A stretch of 33,986 nucleotides of DNA from Clostridiales bacterium (GTDB lineage Bacteria > Bacillota > Clostridia > Lachnospirales > Lachnospiraceae). The notes under the pieces are model-generated. The model was not told the DNA's origin, did no database searches, and saw nothing but the letters and a program-made list of their open reading frames with translations. The DNA lies in contig JAAYTK010000011.1 of the NCBI GenBank assembly GCA_012523775.1, forward strand, positions 1-33,986, given 5' to 3'. Shown piece by piece: positions 7,513 through 16,203 of the stretch (positions are counted from its first letter, which is position 1; the number at the start of each line of letters is the position of its first letter). The translations under genes were made by a program, and so were the position numbers.

Positions 7513-9801
7513 ATGGAAATGGATGATATTATGAATCAGGGTATTCTTAACAGGCCGGTAGCCACTTCTGTGCCAGCCGACTTTACTTCGCCCGAACATC
7601 TCTATAAGAAGCTGATAGATAAGGTAATTTATTATCATCCATCAGCTGATATTTCCATGCTTGAAAAGGCATACAATTTAGCCCTAACCGCACACAGTGA
7701 CCAACTACGCAAGTCCGGAGAACCTTATATTATTCATCCCTTATGCGTGGCAAATATTTTGGCAGAGCTGGAGCTTGATAAGGAAAGTATTGTGGCGGGT
7801 ATTCTTCACGATGTGGTAGAGGACACGGATATTACTATTACACAGGTTGCGGAGATGTTCAACGAGGAAGTTGCTCTTCTTGTTGATGGTGTAACGAAGC
7901 TGACGCAGCTTAAATATTCAAAGGATAAGGTAGAGGTTCAGGCTGAAAATTTAAGAAAAATGTTTCTTGCCATGGCTAAGGATATCCGTGTTATCCTGAT
8001 AAAGCTGGCGGACAGACTCCATAATATGCGTACACTTAAGTACATGAATGAGGATAAGCAAATGGAAATCGCCAGAGAAACCATGGATATATATGCGCCC
8101 ATAGCTCAAAGGCTCGGTATATCCAAGATAAAGGTTGAGCTGGATGATTTATCCCTAAAGTATCTTGAGCCTGAGATATATAAGGAATTGGCTGAGAAGA
8201 TATCTTCGAAGAAGAGTGAACGTCAGGCTTATATAGACAGCATAGTCGATGATGTCAGATCCCATATTGATGAATCGGGAATACCTGCAAAAATTGACGG
8301 AAGGATTAAGCATTTTTTCAGTATATACAAAAAGATGGTGAACCAGAATAAGACCTTAGACCAGATTTATGACTTATTCGCGGTTCGTATTATTGTGGAA
8401 TCATTGAAGGACTGTTATGCAGCACTTGGTGTTATCCATGAGATGTATAAACCGATTCCGGGCAGATTCAAAGATTATATTGCTATGCCTAAGCCTAATA
8501 TGTATCAATCCCTTCATACTACATTAATAGGACCACAGGGGCAGCCCTTCGAGGTACAGATAAGAACCTATGATATGCACAGGACAGCCGAATACGGTAT
8601 TGCTGCTCACTGGAAGTACAAGGAAGGTGCTGACGGCAAGGATATCGATAATGCTCAGGAGGAGAAGCTGACTTGGTTGCGTCAGGTTCTCGAATGGCAG
8701 AGAGACCTTTCCGATAATAAGGAATTTTTAAGCCTATTAAAAAATGATTTTGATTTATTCTCAGACAGCGTATATGCATTTACTCCAACCGGAGATGTTA
8801 AGACCCTGCCGACCGGCTCGAATACTATCGATTTTGCGTATAGTATTCATAGTGCCGTTGGTAATAAAATGGTAGGGGCAAGAGTAAACGGTAAGCTGGT
8901 ACCGATTGATTATGTAATCCAAAACGGGGACCGTATCGAGATCATGACATCTCAAAACTCTAAGGGACCCAGCCGTGACTGGCTCTCTATAGTCAAGAGT
9001 ACACAGGCTAAGAATAAAATCAATCAATGGTTTAAATCCGTATTAAAGGAAGATAATATCAATAGGGGTAAGGAACTGGTACAAAACTATTGCAAACAGA
9101 AGAATATTACACTCAGTGATATTCTAAAGCCTGAGTTTACACAGGTAGTAATGAGAAAATACGGTTTCAAGGACTGGGATTCCATACTGGCCGCAATCGG
9201 ACATGGTGGATTAAAGGAGAGCCAGGTCATAAACCGGCTGTATGAGGAGTATCGCAGGAAAAATAAACTGGACATAACAGACGATGATATTCTTGATAAC
9301 ATATCGGAGAATAAGGAATACAGACTGACCAATAAAAAATCCAAAAGCGGAATTATGGTAAAGGGAATCCATGATTTGGCGGTACGCTTCTCGAAATGCT
9401 GCAGTCCAGTACCGGGAGATGAAATTATTGGTTTTGTTACAAGAGGAAGAGGAGTATCCATTCATCGTACTGATTGTATAAATGTGATTAATCTGCCCGA
9501 GGATGACCGGGCAAGACTGATTGACGCAGAGTGGGATTTACAGGAAGGTAAAGATGCAGGAGTATATCCCGCAGAAATTAAGATTTATGCCAATAACAGA
9601 ACCGGTGTCCTTGTAGATATATCCAAGGTGTTAACCGAGAATAAAATTGACGTTATATCCATGAATGTAAGAACCAGTAAGCAGGGTACGGCATCCATCA
9701 GTATTGGCTTTGAAATTAACGGTGTCGAACAGCTTAATGAGATAATCTCTAAGATTCGTAATGTTGAAAGCGTTCTGGATATTGAGCGAACTGCAGGATA
9801 G
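7513..9801 (+). CDS. relA: Bifunctional (p)ppGpp synthetase/hydrolase (Rel)
   Basis: This is the stringent-response enzyme that makes and degrades (p)ppGpp. The HD hydrolase domain is intact (His61, His75, His99-Asp100 in ILHDVVEDTD). The synthetase domain spans roughly residues 250-360 and carries RFKD at 318-321, the RXKD form typical of bifunctional Rel proteins rather than the acidic EXDD of mono-functional RelA. A TGS domain starts near residue 418, a Cys-rich segment (SKCCSPVPGDEI) near 625, and a C-terminal ACT domain near 690. The length (762 residues) is normal. A GGAG site precedes the ATG. The gene sits 46 bases after apt and is probably co-transcribed with it. Confidence 0.96.
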   Translation: MEMDDIMNQGILNRPVATSVPADFTSPEHLYKKLIDKVIYYHPSADISMLEKAYNLALTAHSDQLRKSGEPYIIHPLCVANILAELELDKESIVAGILHDVVEDTDITITQVAEMFNEEVALLVDGVTKLTQLKYSKDKVEVQAENLRKMFLAMAKDIRVILIKLADRLHNMRTLKYMNEDKQMEIARETMDIYAPIAQRLGISKIKVELDDLSLKYLEPEIYKELAEKISSKKSERQAYIDSIVDDVRSHIDESGIPAKIDGRIKHFFSIYKKMVNQNKTLDQIYDLFAVRIIVESLKDCYAALGVIHEMYKPIPGRFKDYIAMPKPNMYQSLHTTLIGPQGQPFEVQIRTYDMHRTAEYGIAAHWKYKEGADGKDIDNAQEEKLTWLRQVLEWQRDLSDNKEFLSLLKNDFDLFSDSVYAFTPTGDVKTLPTGSNTIDFAYSIHSAVGNKMVGARVNGKLVPIDYVIQNGDRIEIMTSQNSKGPSRDWLSIVKSTQAKNKINQWFKSVLKEDNINRGKELVQNYCKQKNITLSDILKPEFTQVVMRKYGFKDWDSILAAIGHGGLKESQVINRLYEEYRRKNKLDITDDDILDNISENKEYRLTNKKSKSGIMVKGIHDLAVRFSKCCSPVPGDEIIGFVTRGRGVSIHRTDCINVINLPEDDRARLIDAEWDLQEGKDAGVYPAEIKIYANNRTGVLVDISKVLTENKIDVISMNVRTSKQGTASISIGFEINGVEQLNEIISKIRNVESVLDIERTAG

Positions 9802-9828
9802 ATAAGGGATAAGAAAAGAGGCATTATT

Positions 9829-10461
9829 ATGAGAAAAAAGATTCATATTAAAACACTTGTTTTGGGAATGGTTAATACAAATTGTTATATTATCAGATAC
9901 CAAAAATCTCGTGAAGCTATCGTAATCGATCCCGGTGACCAAGTGCACATAATAGAAAATTATCTAAAGGAAAATGACCTGGATTGTAAGGCGATACTGC
10001 TTACCCATGGTCATTTTGACCATATTACTGCAGCAAATGAACTTAAGAGCATCACCGGTGCTCAGATATATGCCCATGAGAACGAATCGGGGCTATTGGC
10101 TGACCCAGAGATGAATGCTTCTGCATATATGGGAAATGAGATAACCTTAAAGCCTGATATCCTTCTGAAGGACAAGGAGGATATTGTGTTAGGCGGTTTG
10201 ACCTGGCAGGTATTATATACCCCCGGACATACCGAAGGAGGGGCATGCTATTATCTTCCTGAGATGGAAATTATATTTACCGGCGATACCCTGTTCTATG
10301 AGAGCATAGGAAGAACTGATTTTTCTACCGGAGACCATCAAACGCTCATAGAATCCATTCATAATCAGCTTATGGCACTCGATGACGGTGTAGAGGTTTA
10401 TCCCGGTCATGGAAGACCGACGACGATTGGCCATGAAAGGGATAAGAACCCTTATTTATAA
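9829..10461 (+). CDS. Metallo-beta-lactamase-fold hydrolase, glyoxalase II-like
   Basis: This is a small cytoplasmic binuclear metal hydrolase of 210 residues. The complete ligand set is present: THGHFDH (His60, His62, Asp64, His65), His134 in TPGHTEG, Asp153 in FTGDTLF and His194 in YPGHGRPT. It resembles the YcbL/GloB2-like group, which lacks the long C-terminal domain of classic glyoxalase II, so hydrolysis of a thioester such as S-lactoylglutathione or a bacillithiol analogue is possible but unproven. It stands 27 bases after relA and 22 before hemZ, a placement seen in many clostridia. Confidence 0.88.
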   Translation: MRKKIHIKTLVLGMVNTNCYIIRYQKSREAIVIDPGDQVHIIENYLKENDLDCKAILLTHGHFDHITAANELKSITGAQIYAHENESGLLADPEMNASAYMGNEITLKPDILLKDKEDIVLGGLTWQVLYTPGHTEGGACYYLPEMEIIFTGDTLFYESIGRTDFSTGDHQTLIESIHNQLMALDDGVEVYPGHGRPTTIGHERDKNPYL

Positions 10462-10483
10462 TTGATAAAACATAGGAGTAATA

Positions 10484-11977
10484 ATGATTCGGATTATTCT
10501 ATCAGATAGAGCATATGTTAATGATGTCCATCCTATCGTAAAGGCATTCTATCCTGAGAAAGAGATAGAGATGCTGGATTTTTTCGAGAATCAGAATCGG
10601 ATAAGTAAAGATTCAAAGGACATCGATGATACTTCAGAAACGACGGTAAGCCGTATTAGGATGAGTTTTGATACCGGCAGAATAGATATAGAAATTACAG
10701 ATAACAGTGGTAAATGCTATAGCTCCTATATAAATACCCCGGACCCTGTTGGTGAAAAATCAGCCTATAAAAACACCATGAAGCGTGAGCTTTATCGGAT
10801 GCTTTCGGATATCAGCGGGAAGATACTACCTTGGGGTATATTGACCGGAATCAGACCGACCAAGATTGTCTATGAGATGCTCGAAAACGGTGTGGACGAG
10901 GAAAACATATATAAAGTAATGGAGCAGGAGTACCTATGCTACAAAGAAAAAATTAGTACGAGTATTACGATTGCAAGAAGGGAAATTGAGATTCTCAGAG
11001 AATTGGATTATATTAATGGATATAGTCTGTATGTAGGTATTCCCTTTTGTCCAAGTACCTGCCTATATTGTTCCTTTACTTCCTTTTCTGTGGAAAGGTA
11101 TGCGGGGATGATAAACAGTTATCTTGAAGCATTAGAGAAGGAAATCAGATACGGTTCCACCTGCTTTACCGACAAAAAGCTGACAACGGTCTATCTCGGA
11201 GGAGGAACACCAACCACATTATCGGCAAATCAACTGGACAGGCTATTGGGACTTATCAGGAGTCTATATGATTTTACTTATGTCAGGGAGTTTTGCGTAG
11301 AAGCAGGACGTCCCGACAGTATTACAAGAGAAAAGCTGACAGTCCTAAAAAAATGGGGAGTGAACAGAATTTCTATTAATCCTCAGACCATGCAGCAAAG
11401 GACCTTAGATTTGATTGGCAGAGGACATACGGTATCTCAGATATATGAAGCATTCGACATGGCCAGAAGTGTAGGACATGATAATATTAATATGGATATA
11501 ATTATCGGGCTTCCGGGAGAGTCTCCTGAGGACATCACAGATACACTTGAGAAAATTGGAATGCTTAATCCTGAAAGCCTGACTGTTCATACCTTGGCTA
11601 TAAAGCGTGCGGCCAGACTTAATACCGAAAAGGAGAATTACAAAGGTCTTAGGGCCGAAAATGTAACGGGTATGTTAAAGGTATCAGAGGAATTCGCCAA
11701 GAAACACGATTATTTTCCATATTATCTCTATAGACAAAAGAATATGGCAGATAATCTTGAGAACATAGGATATGCCAGACATGGTAAGGAAGGTCTTTAT
11801 AACATATTGATAATGGAGGAAAAGCAGACAATTCTGGCATTAGGAGCCGGTGCAACATCGAAGTTCGTATTTCATAATGAGAATAAAATCGAAAGAGTGG
11901 ATAATGTTAAGAGTCTGAAAGACTACATTAGTAGAATAGATGAAATGATTATGAGAAAAAAGAATTTCATATCATAA
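10484..11977 (+). CDS. hemZ: Radical SAM coproporphyrinogen III oxidase-like protein HemZ
   Basis: This radical SAM protein of 497 residues belongs to the HemZ branch of oxygen-independent coproporphyrinogen dehydrogenases. The iron-sulfur motif CPSTCLYC places cysteines at 189, 193 and 196. YLGGGTPTTL, EAGRPDS and NMDIIIGLPGE complete the radical SAM core. The long N-terminal region (about 180 residues, with LPWGILTGIRPTKI) is characteristic of HemZ rather than HemN or HemW. No other haem biosynthesis gene lies in the window, and the role in anaerobes without a haem pathway is unsettled. The ribosome-binding site is AGGAGT. Confidence 0.9.
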   Translation: MIRIILSDRAYVNDVHPIVKAFYPEKEIEMLDFFENQNRISKDSKDIDDTSETTVSRIRMSFDTGRIDIEITDNSGKCYSSYINTPDPVGEKSAYKNTMKRELYRMLSDISGKILPWGILTGIRPTKIVYEMLENGVDEENIYKVMEQEYLCYKEKISTSITIARREIEILRELDYINGYSLYVGIPFCPSTCLYCSFTSFSVERYAGMINSYLEALEKEIRYGSTCFTDKKLTTVYLGGGTPTTLSANQLDRLLGLIRSLYDFTYVREFCVEAGRPDSITREKLTVLKKWGVNRISINPQTMQQRTLDLIGRGHTVSQIYEAFDMARSVGHDNINMDIIIGLPGESPEDITDTLEKIGMLNPESLTVHTLAIKRAARLNTEKENYKGLRAENVTGMLKVSEEFAKKHDYFPYYLYRQKNMADNLENIGYARHGKEGLYNILIMEEKQTILALGAGATSKFVFHNENKIERVDNVKSLKDYISRIDEMIMRKKNFIS

Positions 11978-11988
11978 TTAATATTTAT

Positions 11989-12047
11989 AGGAGGATAAAT
12001 CCTCCGTTATATGTTTTATTATTATTATTATATGTATTTAGGAGGAT
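11989..12047 (+). promoter_or_regulatory. hisS leader with a duplicated Shine-Dalgarno and an anti-Shine-Dalgarno
   Basis: GGAGGAT occurs at 11990-11996 and again at 12041-12047, where it is the hisS ribosome-binding site. Between them, ATCCTCC (11999-12005) is complementary to both copies. It can form a small local hairpin with the first copy or a seven-pair stem with the second, which would hide the hisS ribosome-binding site. The pairing is seen in the sequence; any regulatory role is inference. Confidence 0.4.
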
Positions 12048-12050
12048 TAG

Positions 12051-13295
12051 ATGATAACGCAAAGACCTAAGGGAACACAGGACTGGTATGGTCCGGATAT
12101 GTACAAAAGAACCGTAATAGAAGATATAGCACGAAGGCTGTGTAAGAGATATCATATCAAGGAGATAATCACCCCTGTATTTGAGCATACTATTTTGTTC
12201 CAAAGAGGCGTGGGAGAAACAACCGATGTGGTCCAAAAGGAGATGTATACCTTTCAGGATAAAGGAAATCGTAGCATCACCCTAAAACCTGAAGGAACAG
12301 CGGGTGCGGTCCGTGCTTATCTGGAGAATGGTTTATATGCTGAGAGCCAGCCTACGAAGCTGTTTTATATTACCCAGGCATTTCGCTATGAGAATCCGCA
12401 AAGCGGAAGGCTAAGACAGCATCACCAGTTTGGAGTCGAAATATTCGGTTCTGCAAGTCCTTTGGCGGAGATAGAGGTTATTACTCTTTTAACCGAGTTC
12501 ATAAAGGAGCTTGGACTAAAGGGAGTAAAGCTGTATATCAACAGTATTGGTTGCAGAGAGTGCAGAAAAACATATAATAAAGCCTTACTGGATTTTCTCA
12601 AGCAGCATGAGGATAAACTCTGTGGCACCTGTAGAGAGAGAATGCAGAGGAATCCTTTGCGTGTTCTTGACTGTAAGGTCCCCACATGTCACGAAATCAT
12701 CGAGACCGCTCCAAGGACCGTAGACTATTTAGACGATGAGTGCAGAGAGCATTTTGAAGAGTTACAGAGCCTTCTAACTGAGATGAACATCCCGTTTAAG
12801 GTAGATACAGGGATTGTCAGAGGTCTGGATTATTATACTAGGACGGTATTCGAGTTTATTAACAGTGAAGGTTTGACTCTGTGCGGCGGTGGCAGATATG
12901 ACAATCTTATTAATGAGATAGACGAAAAGCAGGATATTCCCGCAGTCGGCTTCGGTTTTGGTATCGAAAGGATTATCAAGGAGCTGGAGACAGAGGGAGT
13001 TGAACTTGCAGTTGAACCGGCGGTAGATCTGTATGTGGGAATACTTGGCAAGGAATCTAAAGCGGCGGCCTATAAATTGGTTAAGGAATTAAGACAGGCC
13101 GGCTATATAGTAGAGACAGATTATATGGACAGAAGTGTTAGGGCTCAAATGAAATATGCCAATAAAATCGGTGCTAAGAATACCATGATAATCGGAGCAG
13201 ATGAACTGGCAGCAGGTAAGGCCAATATAAAAAACATGGATACAGGTAATGAGACTGAGGTTGTCTTGAATAAATTAGTAGAGTTTTTCAGCTAA
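12051..13295 (+). CDS. hisS: Histidine-tRNA ligase
   Basis: This class II aminoacyl-tRNA synthetase charges tRNA-His. Motif 2 is at [18 protein letters not shown] (from residue 111), the histidine-specific [11 protein letters not shown] is at 258-268, and motif 3 GFGFGIER is at 300-307. A C-terminal anticodon-binding domain follows ([18 protein letters not shown] onward). The length of 414 residues is usual for bacteria. The ATG follows AGGAGG. In many clostridia aspS comes directly after hisS; here a terminator and about 6.4 kb of other genes lie between them. Confidence 0.96.
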   Translation: MITQRPKGTQDWYGPDMYKRTVIEDIARRLCKRYHIKEIITPVFEHTILFQRGVGETTDVVQKEMYTFQDKGNRSITLKPEGTAGAVRAYLENGLYAESQPTKLFYITQAFRYENPQSGRLRQHHQFGVEIFGSASPLAEIEVITLLTEFIKELGLKGVKLYINSIGCRECRKTYNKALLDFLKQHEDKLCGTCRERMQRNPLRVLDCKVPTCHEIIETAPRTVDYLDDECREHFEELQSLLTEMNIPFKVDTGIVRGLDYYTRTVFEFINSEGLTLCGGGRYDNLINEIDEKQDIPAVGFGFGIERIIKELETEGVELAVEPAVDLYVGILGKESKAAAYKLVKELRQAGYIVETDYMDRSVRAQMKYANKIGAKNTMIIGADELAAGKANIKNMDTGNETEVVLNKLVEFFS

Positions 13296-13318
13296 TAGTC
13301 TTATGGCTTTAATTAATA

Positions 13319-13363
13319 AATGAGGAGCAAAGCTTCGGTTGAAGCAGTGACTCCTCATTTTTT
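13319..13363 (+). terminator. Rho-independent terminator after hisS
   Basis: TGAGGAG (13321-13327) pairs with CTCCTCA (13351-13357), with an inner GCTTC/GAAGC stem, followed by T6. It ends the housekeeping transcript and lies downstream of the convergent lysR gene. Confidence 0.88.
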
Positions 13364-13388
13364 ATATCCTAAAGAACAATTATTATAC

Positions 13389-14360
13389 TTATTGTGGATA
13401 GAACCAGGTTCCGTAACCTATAAGCTGTTTGAGAAGAGCGATATATTCAATGGCAACACGGGACAGATAACGGTTTTTCCTGTAGGCTATATAGAGGCTG
13501 CGGGTAGCCTTAGGATGACTTAACTTATAGTAAATGGGATGTTTTTCATAGTTGCCGAACTTAACTAAAAAATCAGGAATAAACGTACAGCCTATTCCCT
13601 CCAACGCCCACGAAAATGCGGTCTCCAAACGCTCGCTGAATAATATTATTATGGGGTTGAAGCCTGCTGAAAGACAAAATTCCGTTGCGGTTGAATATAA
13701 TTTTTGATTCTGTCTGAGAAAAATGAACTGAGCCGATTGAAATGCCGATAAATCAACAGCGGGAGTTTTGTTAAGTTTTGCCGTGTCAAGCTTTATATCT
13801 CTGTCAGTAACCTGAAATGCCTCCATGCCGCTGTTTAGTGGACTGTTAGGACTCACTGCAAGATAAAGCTGCTCAATAGCCAGATCCTCGGCATGAAAAA
13901 GGGATTCATCGATGGCGCCGGTCCCCATATATAGGTCTATCTTGCCCTCCATCGCAGCTTCCTCAAGCTTGTGGGTCACTTCCTCAAATATATGTATAGT
14001 CACACCGGGATAAAGCTCATGGAATTTTGCTATGCTTTTTGCTAATAGACAGGAAGCCCGAAAAGGACTGGTTCCAATTCTTAAATCTCCTGTCTTTAAA
14101 TTAGTCAAATCGGCTATCTGTTGATTAAGCTCCTTTTCAATCGCTCTGATTTTACGTGCAGCACTTACAAACGCTTCCCCGGCCGGGGTAAGTCGTATAG
14201 GAGATGTACTTCTGTCAAATATCTGCGTATGTAGCTCATTCTCCAAATTCTTGATAAATTGGCTAAGAGAGGGCTGGGTTACGTAGAGCCTTTGTGCTGC
14301 CCTTGAAAAGCTCTTTTCCTCTGCCAGAGTAAGGACATATTCAATTTGCTGCGAGGTCAT
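13389..14360 (-). CDS. LysR-family transcriptional regulator
   Basis: The N-terminal helix-turn-helix is classic: IEYVLTLAEEKSFSRAAQRL, then VTQPSLSQFIKNLE and a wing ending in RLTPAGEAFV. A LysR substrate-binding domain begins near residue 90 (GDLRIGTSPFRASCLL). Length (323 residues) is slightly above the family mean because of a C-terminal tail. The start ATG follows AGGAGGTGGAG. It is divergent from the binding-protein gene, so it may control that unit, but LysR family membership alone does not reveal the ligand. Its own promoter carries a partial inverted repeat, consistent with autoregulation. Confidence 0.9.
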   Translation of the reverse strand: MTSQQIEYVLTLAEEKSFSRAAQRLYVTQPSLSQFIKNLENELHTQIFDRSTSPIRLTPAGEAFVSAARKIRAIEKELNQQIADLTNLKTGDLRIGTSPFRASCLLAKSIAKFHELYPGVTIHIFEEVTHKLEEAAMEGKIDLYMGTGAIDESLFHAEDLAIEQLYLAVSPNSPLNSGMEAFQVTDRDIKLDTAKLNKTPAVDLSAFQSAQFIFLRQNQKLYSTATEFCLSAGFNPIIILFSERLETAFSWALEGIGCTFIPDFLVKFGNYEKHPIYYKLSHPKATRSLYIAYRKNRYLSRVAIEYIALLKQLIGYGTWFYPQ

Positions 14361-14429
14361 ACTCCACCTCCTGTTTTATCATTAGAATATACAGAATATG
14401 CTGTTTCCGTGGTTATTATCTTCGATGTC

Positions 14430-14461
14430 ATAAGTATATGCTTATAAGTTTGATAAGTCAA
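14430..14461 (-). promoter_or_regulatory. lysR promoter with an overlapping inverted repeat
   Basis: On the minus strand, TTGACT (14456-14461), 17 bases, TATACT (14433-14438). The -10 box lies inside ATAAG-TATATG-CTTAT (14430-14445), an inverted repeat of the size LysR proteins often bind. Autoregulation is inferred. Confidence 0.6.
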
Positions 14462-14509
14462 TAACAATTAGCTTATAGCCAGGGGATTTGTTACAATTAA
14501 GTTGCATAG

Positions 14510-14600
14510 TTCCCCTTACTTTTTGACTTTTCCTCTTTTATTATAATATAGTGATTTATGATATGTTATATTTCTTTTCTTAATCAAAAAGTAAGGGGAA
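14510..14600. repeat. 17-bp perfect inverted repeat flanking the binding-protein promoter
   Basis: TTCCCCTTACTTTTTGA (14510-14526) and TCAAAAAGTAAGGGGAA (14584-14600) are exact reverse complements, 57 bases apart. The similarity extends outward (TAGTT on the left, TAACTA on the right, with a small insertion). A possible promoter lies between them. No transposase or target duplication is visible, so paired operators or a large RNA hairpin are likelier than mobile-element ends. Confidence 0.85.
14523..14552 (+). promoter_or_regulatory. Candidate promoter of the binding-protein/esterase unit
   Basis: TTGACT (14523-14528), 18 bases, TATAGT (14547-14552). The -35 box overlaps the left arm of the 17-bp inverted repeat, and the right arm would lie in the transcribed leader. 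Confidence 0.45.
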
Positions 14601-14658
14601 TAACTAATAAGAGAGTAGCCAACTCAATTAACATTAAATCTGGAAGAAGGAGAGGATC

Positions 14659-16098
14659 ATGAAAAAATTAAACAAAATAGGATTTGTATTTGCACTGTTA
14701 TTAATTTTTTCTTTAACTCTGGGGGCATGCGGTAAAAAAGATGAGCCGGTTGATAAACCCGAACCGACTACAGCACCGGTGGTAGATAATCAGAGTGATA
14801 AGGAAGAGGATGCGGATCCGACACCTACACCTACACCGGAACCACCCAGAGATTTGGGGGGCATTACTATCAAGGTTGCAGACTGGTATACAACCGGTAC
14901 ATCCGAACCGACAACAGCAAGAGAAATCGATCAACAGGCTTATAGAGAGGAACTTCAGGAAATCCATAATTTCACCCTGGTACAGGAGAATATCGGTACT
15001 TGGAATGAATACTCAGAGCTGTTTATTACTTCTACAATGTCGGGAACTCCGTTGGCAGATATCTTTATTATGGATCCAAAATTCACTCCTGAACCTCTGA
15101 AGCAGGGACTTCTCTATCCAATAAGTGATTTACCCAGCTTCGATCCAAAGGATGAAAGATGGAATCAGTCTGTTATAGAGCTTATGACTCAGGGAGACAA
15201 GGTATATGGATTTTCTGAGGAAAATAACAGTCCCGGGCTCGGTGTATTCTGGAACAAGAGAATATTCGAAGAAGCAGGCTTGGAACCGGATCTATTATAT
15301 GACTATCAACAGGATGAGAATTTATGGACATGGGATAAGATGGAAGAGTTATGTAAGCAGCTTACCCTAGATAGAGATTCCGACGGTATTACTGATGTAT
15401 ATGCAATAACCTGTTGGTCCGTTGAGTTTTCAAAAGCCGCTGTATTTAGTAACGGATCCGATTATGTAAGATTTAACAGTGAGACAGGAAGATATGAAAA
15501 CAACCAAATGGCAGACGATTATCTTGAAGGCATTAAATTTGGTGTTGACTTATTTAATAAAGGCTATATGCAGGATGCACCTGAAGGAGCAGAGCATAAA
15601 TGGTGGGTTGGAGCTTTTGCCAGTGGTCAGGCGGCTATGATGGTCGGTGAATGGTATGAGCATCCATCCTTGCAGGATATGGAAGATGATTGGGGTTATT
15701 GCTTCTTCCCTAAGGGACCCGGTCCGAATGCAAAGATGCAGACTATGTTCTTAGGAAATATAAGAGTGGTTCCCAATACCCTGGATGCACAGCGTGCAGA
15801 TGATGCTATGTTTGCATATTCCAAATGGATATCAGCCCCTCCGGGATATGAGGATGATGATGAGGATTACTCATATTACTATACTAAGGTCAGAGATTCA
15901 AGAGCCGTGGAGGAAACCATTATTCCTATGATAAAAGGACAGGGTATGAGGTCACTGGTTTATCAGGTACCCGGCCTATCCTTCAGATGGGGTGGAAATA
16001 TGGATGGCGGTGGCTATGCAGGAATATCCGCTATAGAAATTGCAGAAGAGGCTTCGGCACAATATGATGCAATCATTAACGATTTCTATGCTGATTAA
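14659..16098 (+). CDS. Extracellular solute-binding lipoprotein (ABC sugar transporter type)
   Basis: This is a substrate-binding protein of the carbohydrate ABC importer class. A lipoprotein signal (MKKLNKIGFVFALLLIFSLT) ends in the lipobox LGAC with Cys24, then a Pro/Thr/Glu-rich linker (TPTPTPEP) runs to about residue 65. The body shows the alternating alpha/beta pattern of family 1-like binding proteins, with GVFWNKRIFEEAGLEP and ASGQAAMMVGEWYEHP as recognisable segments. At 479 residues it is somewhat long, partly because of the linker. No permease or ATPase genes are in the window, so it would need transporter subunits encoded elsewhere. The two esterases downstream hint at acetylated oligosaccharides as ligand (inference). 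The start follows AGAAGGAGAGG. Confidence 0.87.
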   Translation: MKKLNKIGFVFALLLIFSLTLGACGKKDEPVDKPEPTTAPVVDNQSDKEEDADPTPTPTPEPPRDLGGITIKVADWYTTGTSEPTTAREIDQQAYREELQEIHNFTLVQENIGTWNEYSELFITSTMSGTPLADIFIMDPKFTPEPLKQGLLYPISDLPSFDPKDERWNQSVIELMTQGDKVYGFSEENNSPGLGVFWNKRIFEEAGLEPDLLYDYQQDENLWTWDKMEELCKQLTLDRDSDGITDVYAITCWSVEFSKAAVFSNGSDYVRFNSETGRYENNQMADDYLEGIKFGVDLFNKGYMQDAPEGAEHKWWVGAFASGQAAMMVGEWYEHPSLQDMEDDWGYCFFPKGPGPNAKMQTMFLGNIRVVPNTLDAQRADDAMFAYSKWISAPPGYEDDDEDYSYYYTKVRDSRAVEETIIPMIKGQGMRSLVYQVPGLSFRWGGNMDGGGYAGISAIEIAEEASAQYDAIINDFYAD

Positions 16099-16116
16099 GT
16101 AGTAGAAGCATATTAT

Positions 16117-16165
16117 GAAATGAGTCAATTCCGGGGATTTAGTCCTTGGAATAGACTCATTTCTT
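16117..16165 (+). terminator. Hairpin between the binding-protein gene and the esterase genes
   Basis: GAAATGAGTC (16117-16126) pairs with GACTCATTTC (16154-16163), with an inner ATTCC/GGAAT stem. Only a short T-stretch follows, so it may be a weak terminator or an mRNA-stabilising hairpin giving more binding protein than esterase. Confidence 0.55.
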
Positions 16166-16203
16166 ATAAAGACATATAATATTGATAAGTCGGGAGATAC
16201 AGA

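Noticed and set aside
12011-12034. ATT repeats as a functional repeat array
   Set aside because: It is a short AT-rich simple repeat in a leader, with no spacer structure; no CRISPR array is seen anywhere in the window.
11978-12050. T-box leader for hisS
   Set aside because: The gap is only 73 bases and lacks the T-box sequence and a terminator; the small hairpin is described as a leader element instead.
13320-13523. Plus-strand open frame after hisS
   Set aside because: It begins in the hisS terminator and is antisense to the lysR C-terminal end.
14510-14600. Miniature inverted-repeat transposable element
   Set aside because: No target-site duplication borders the arms and no transposase or second copy is visible in the window.
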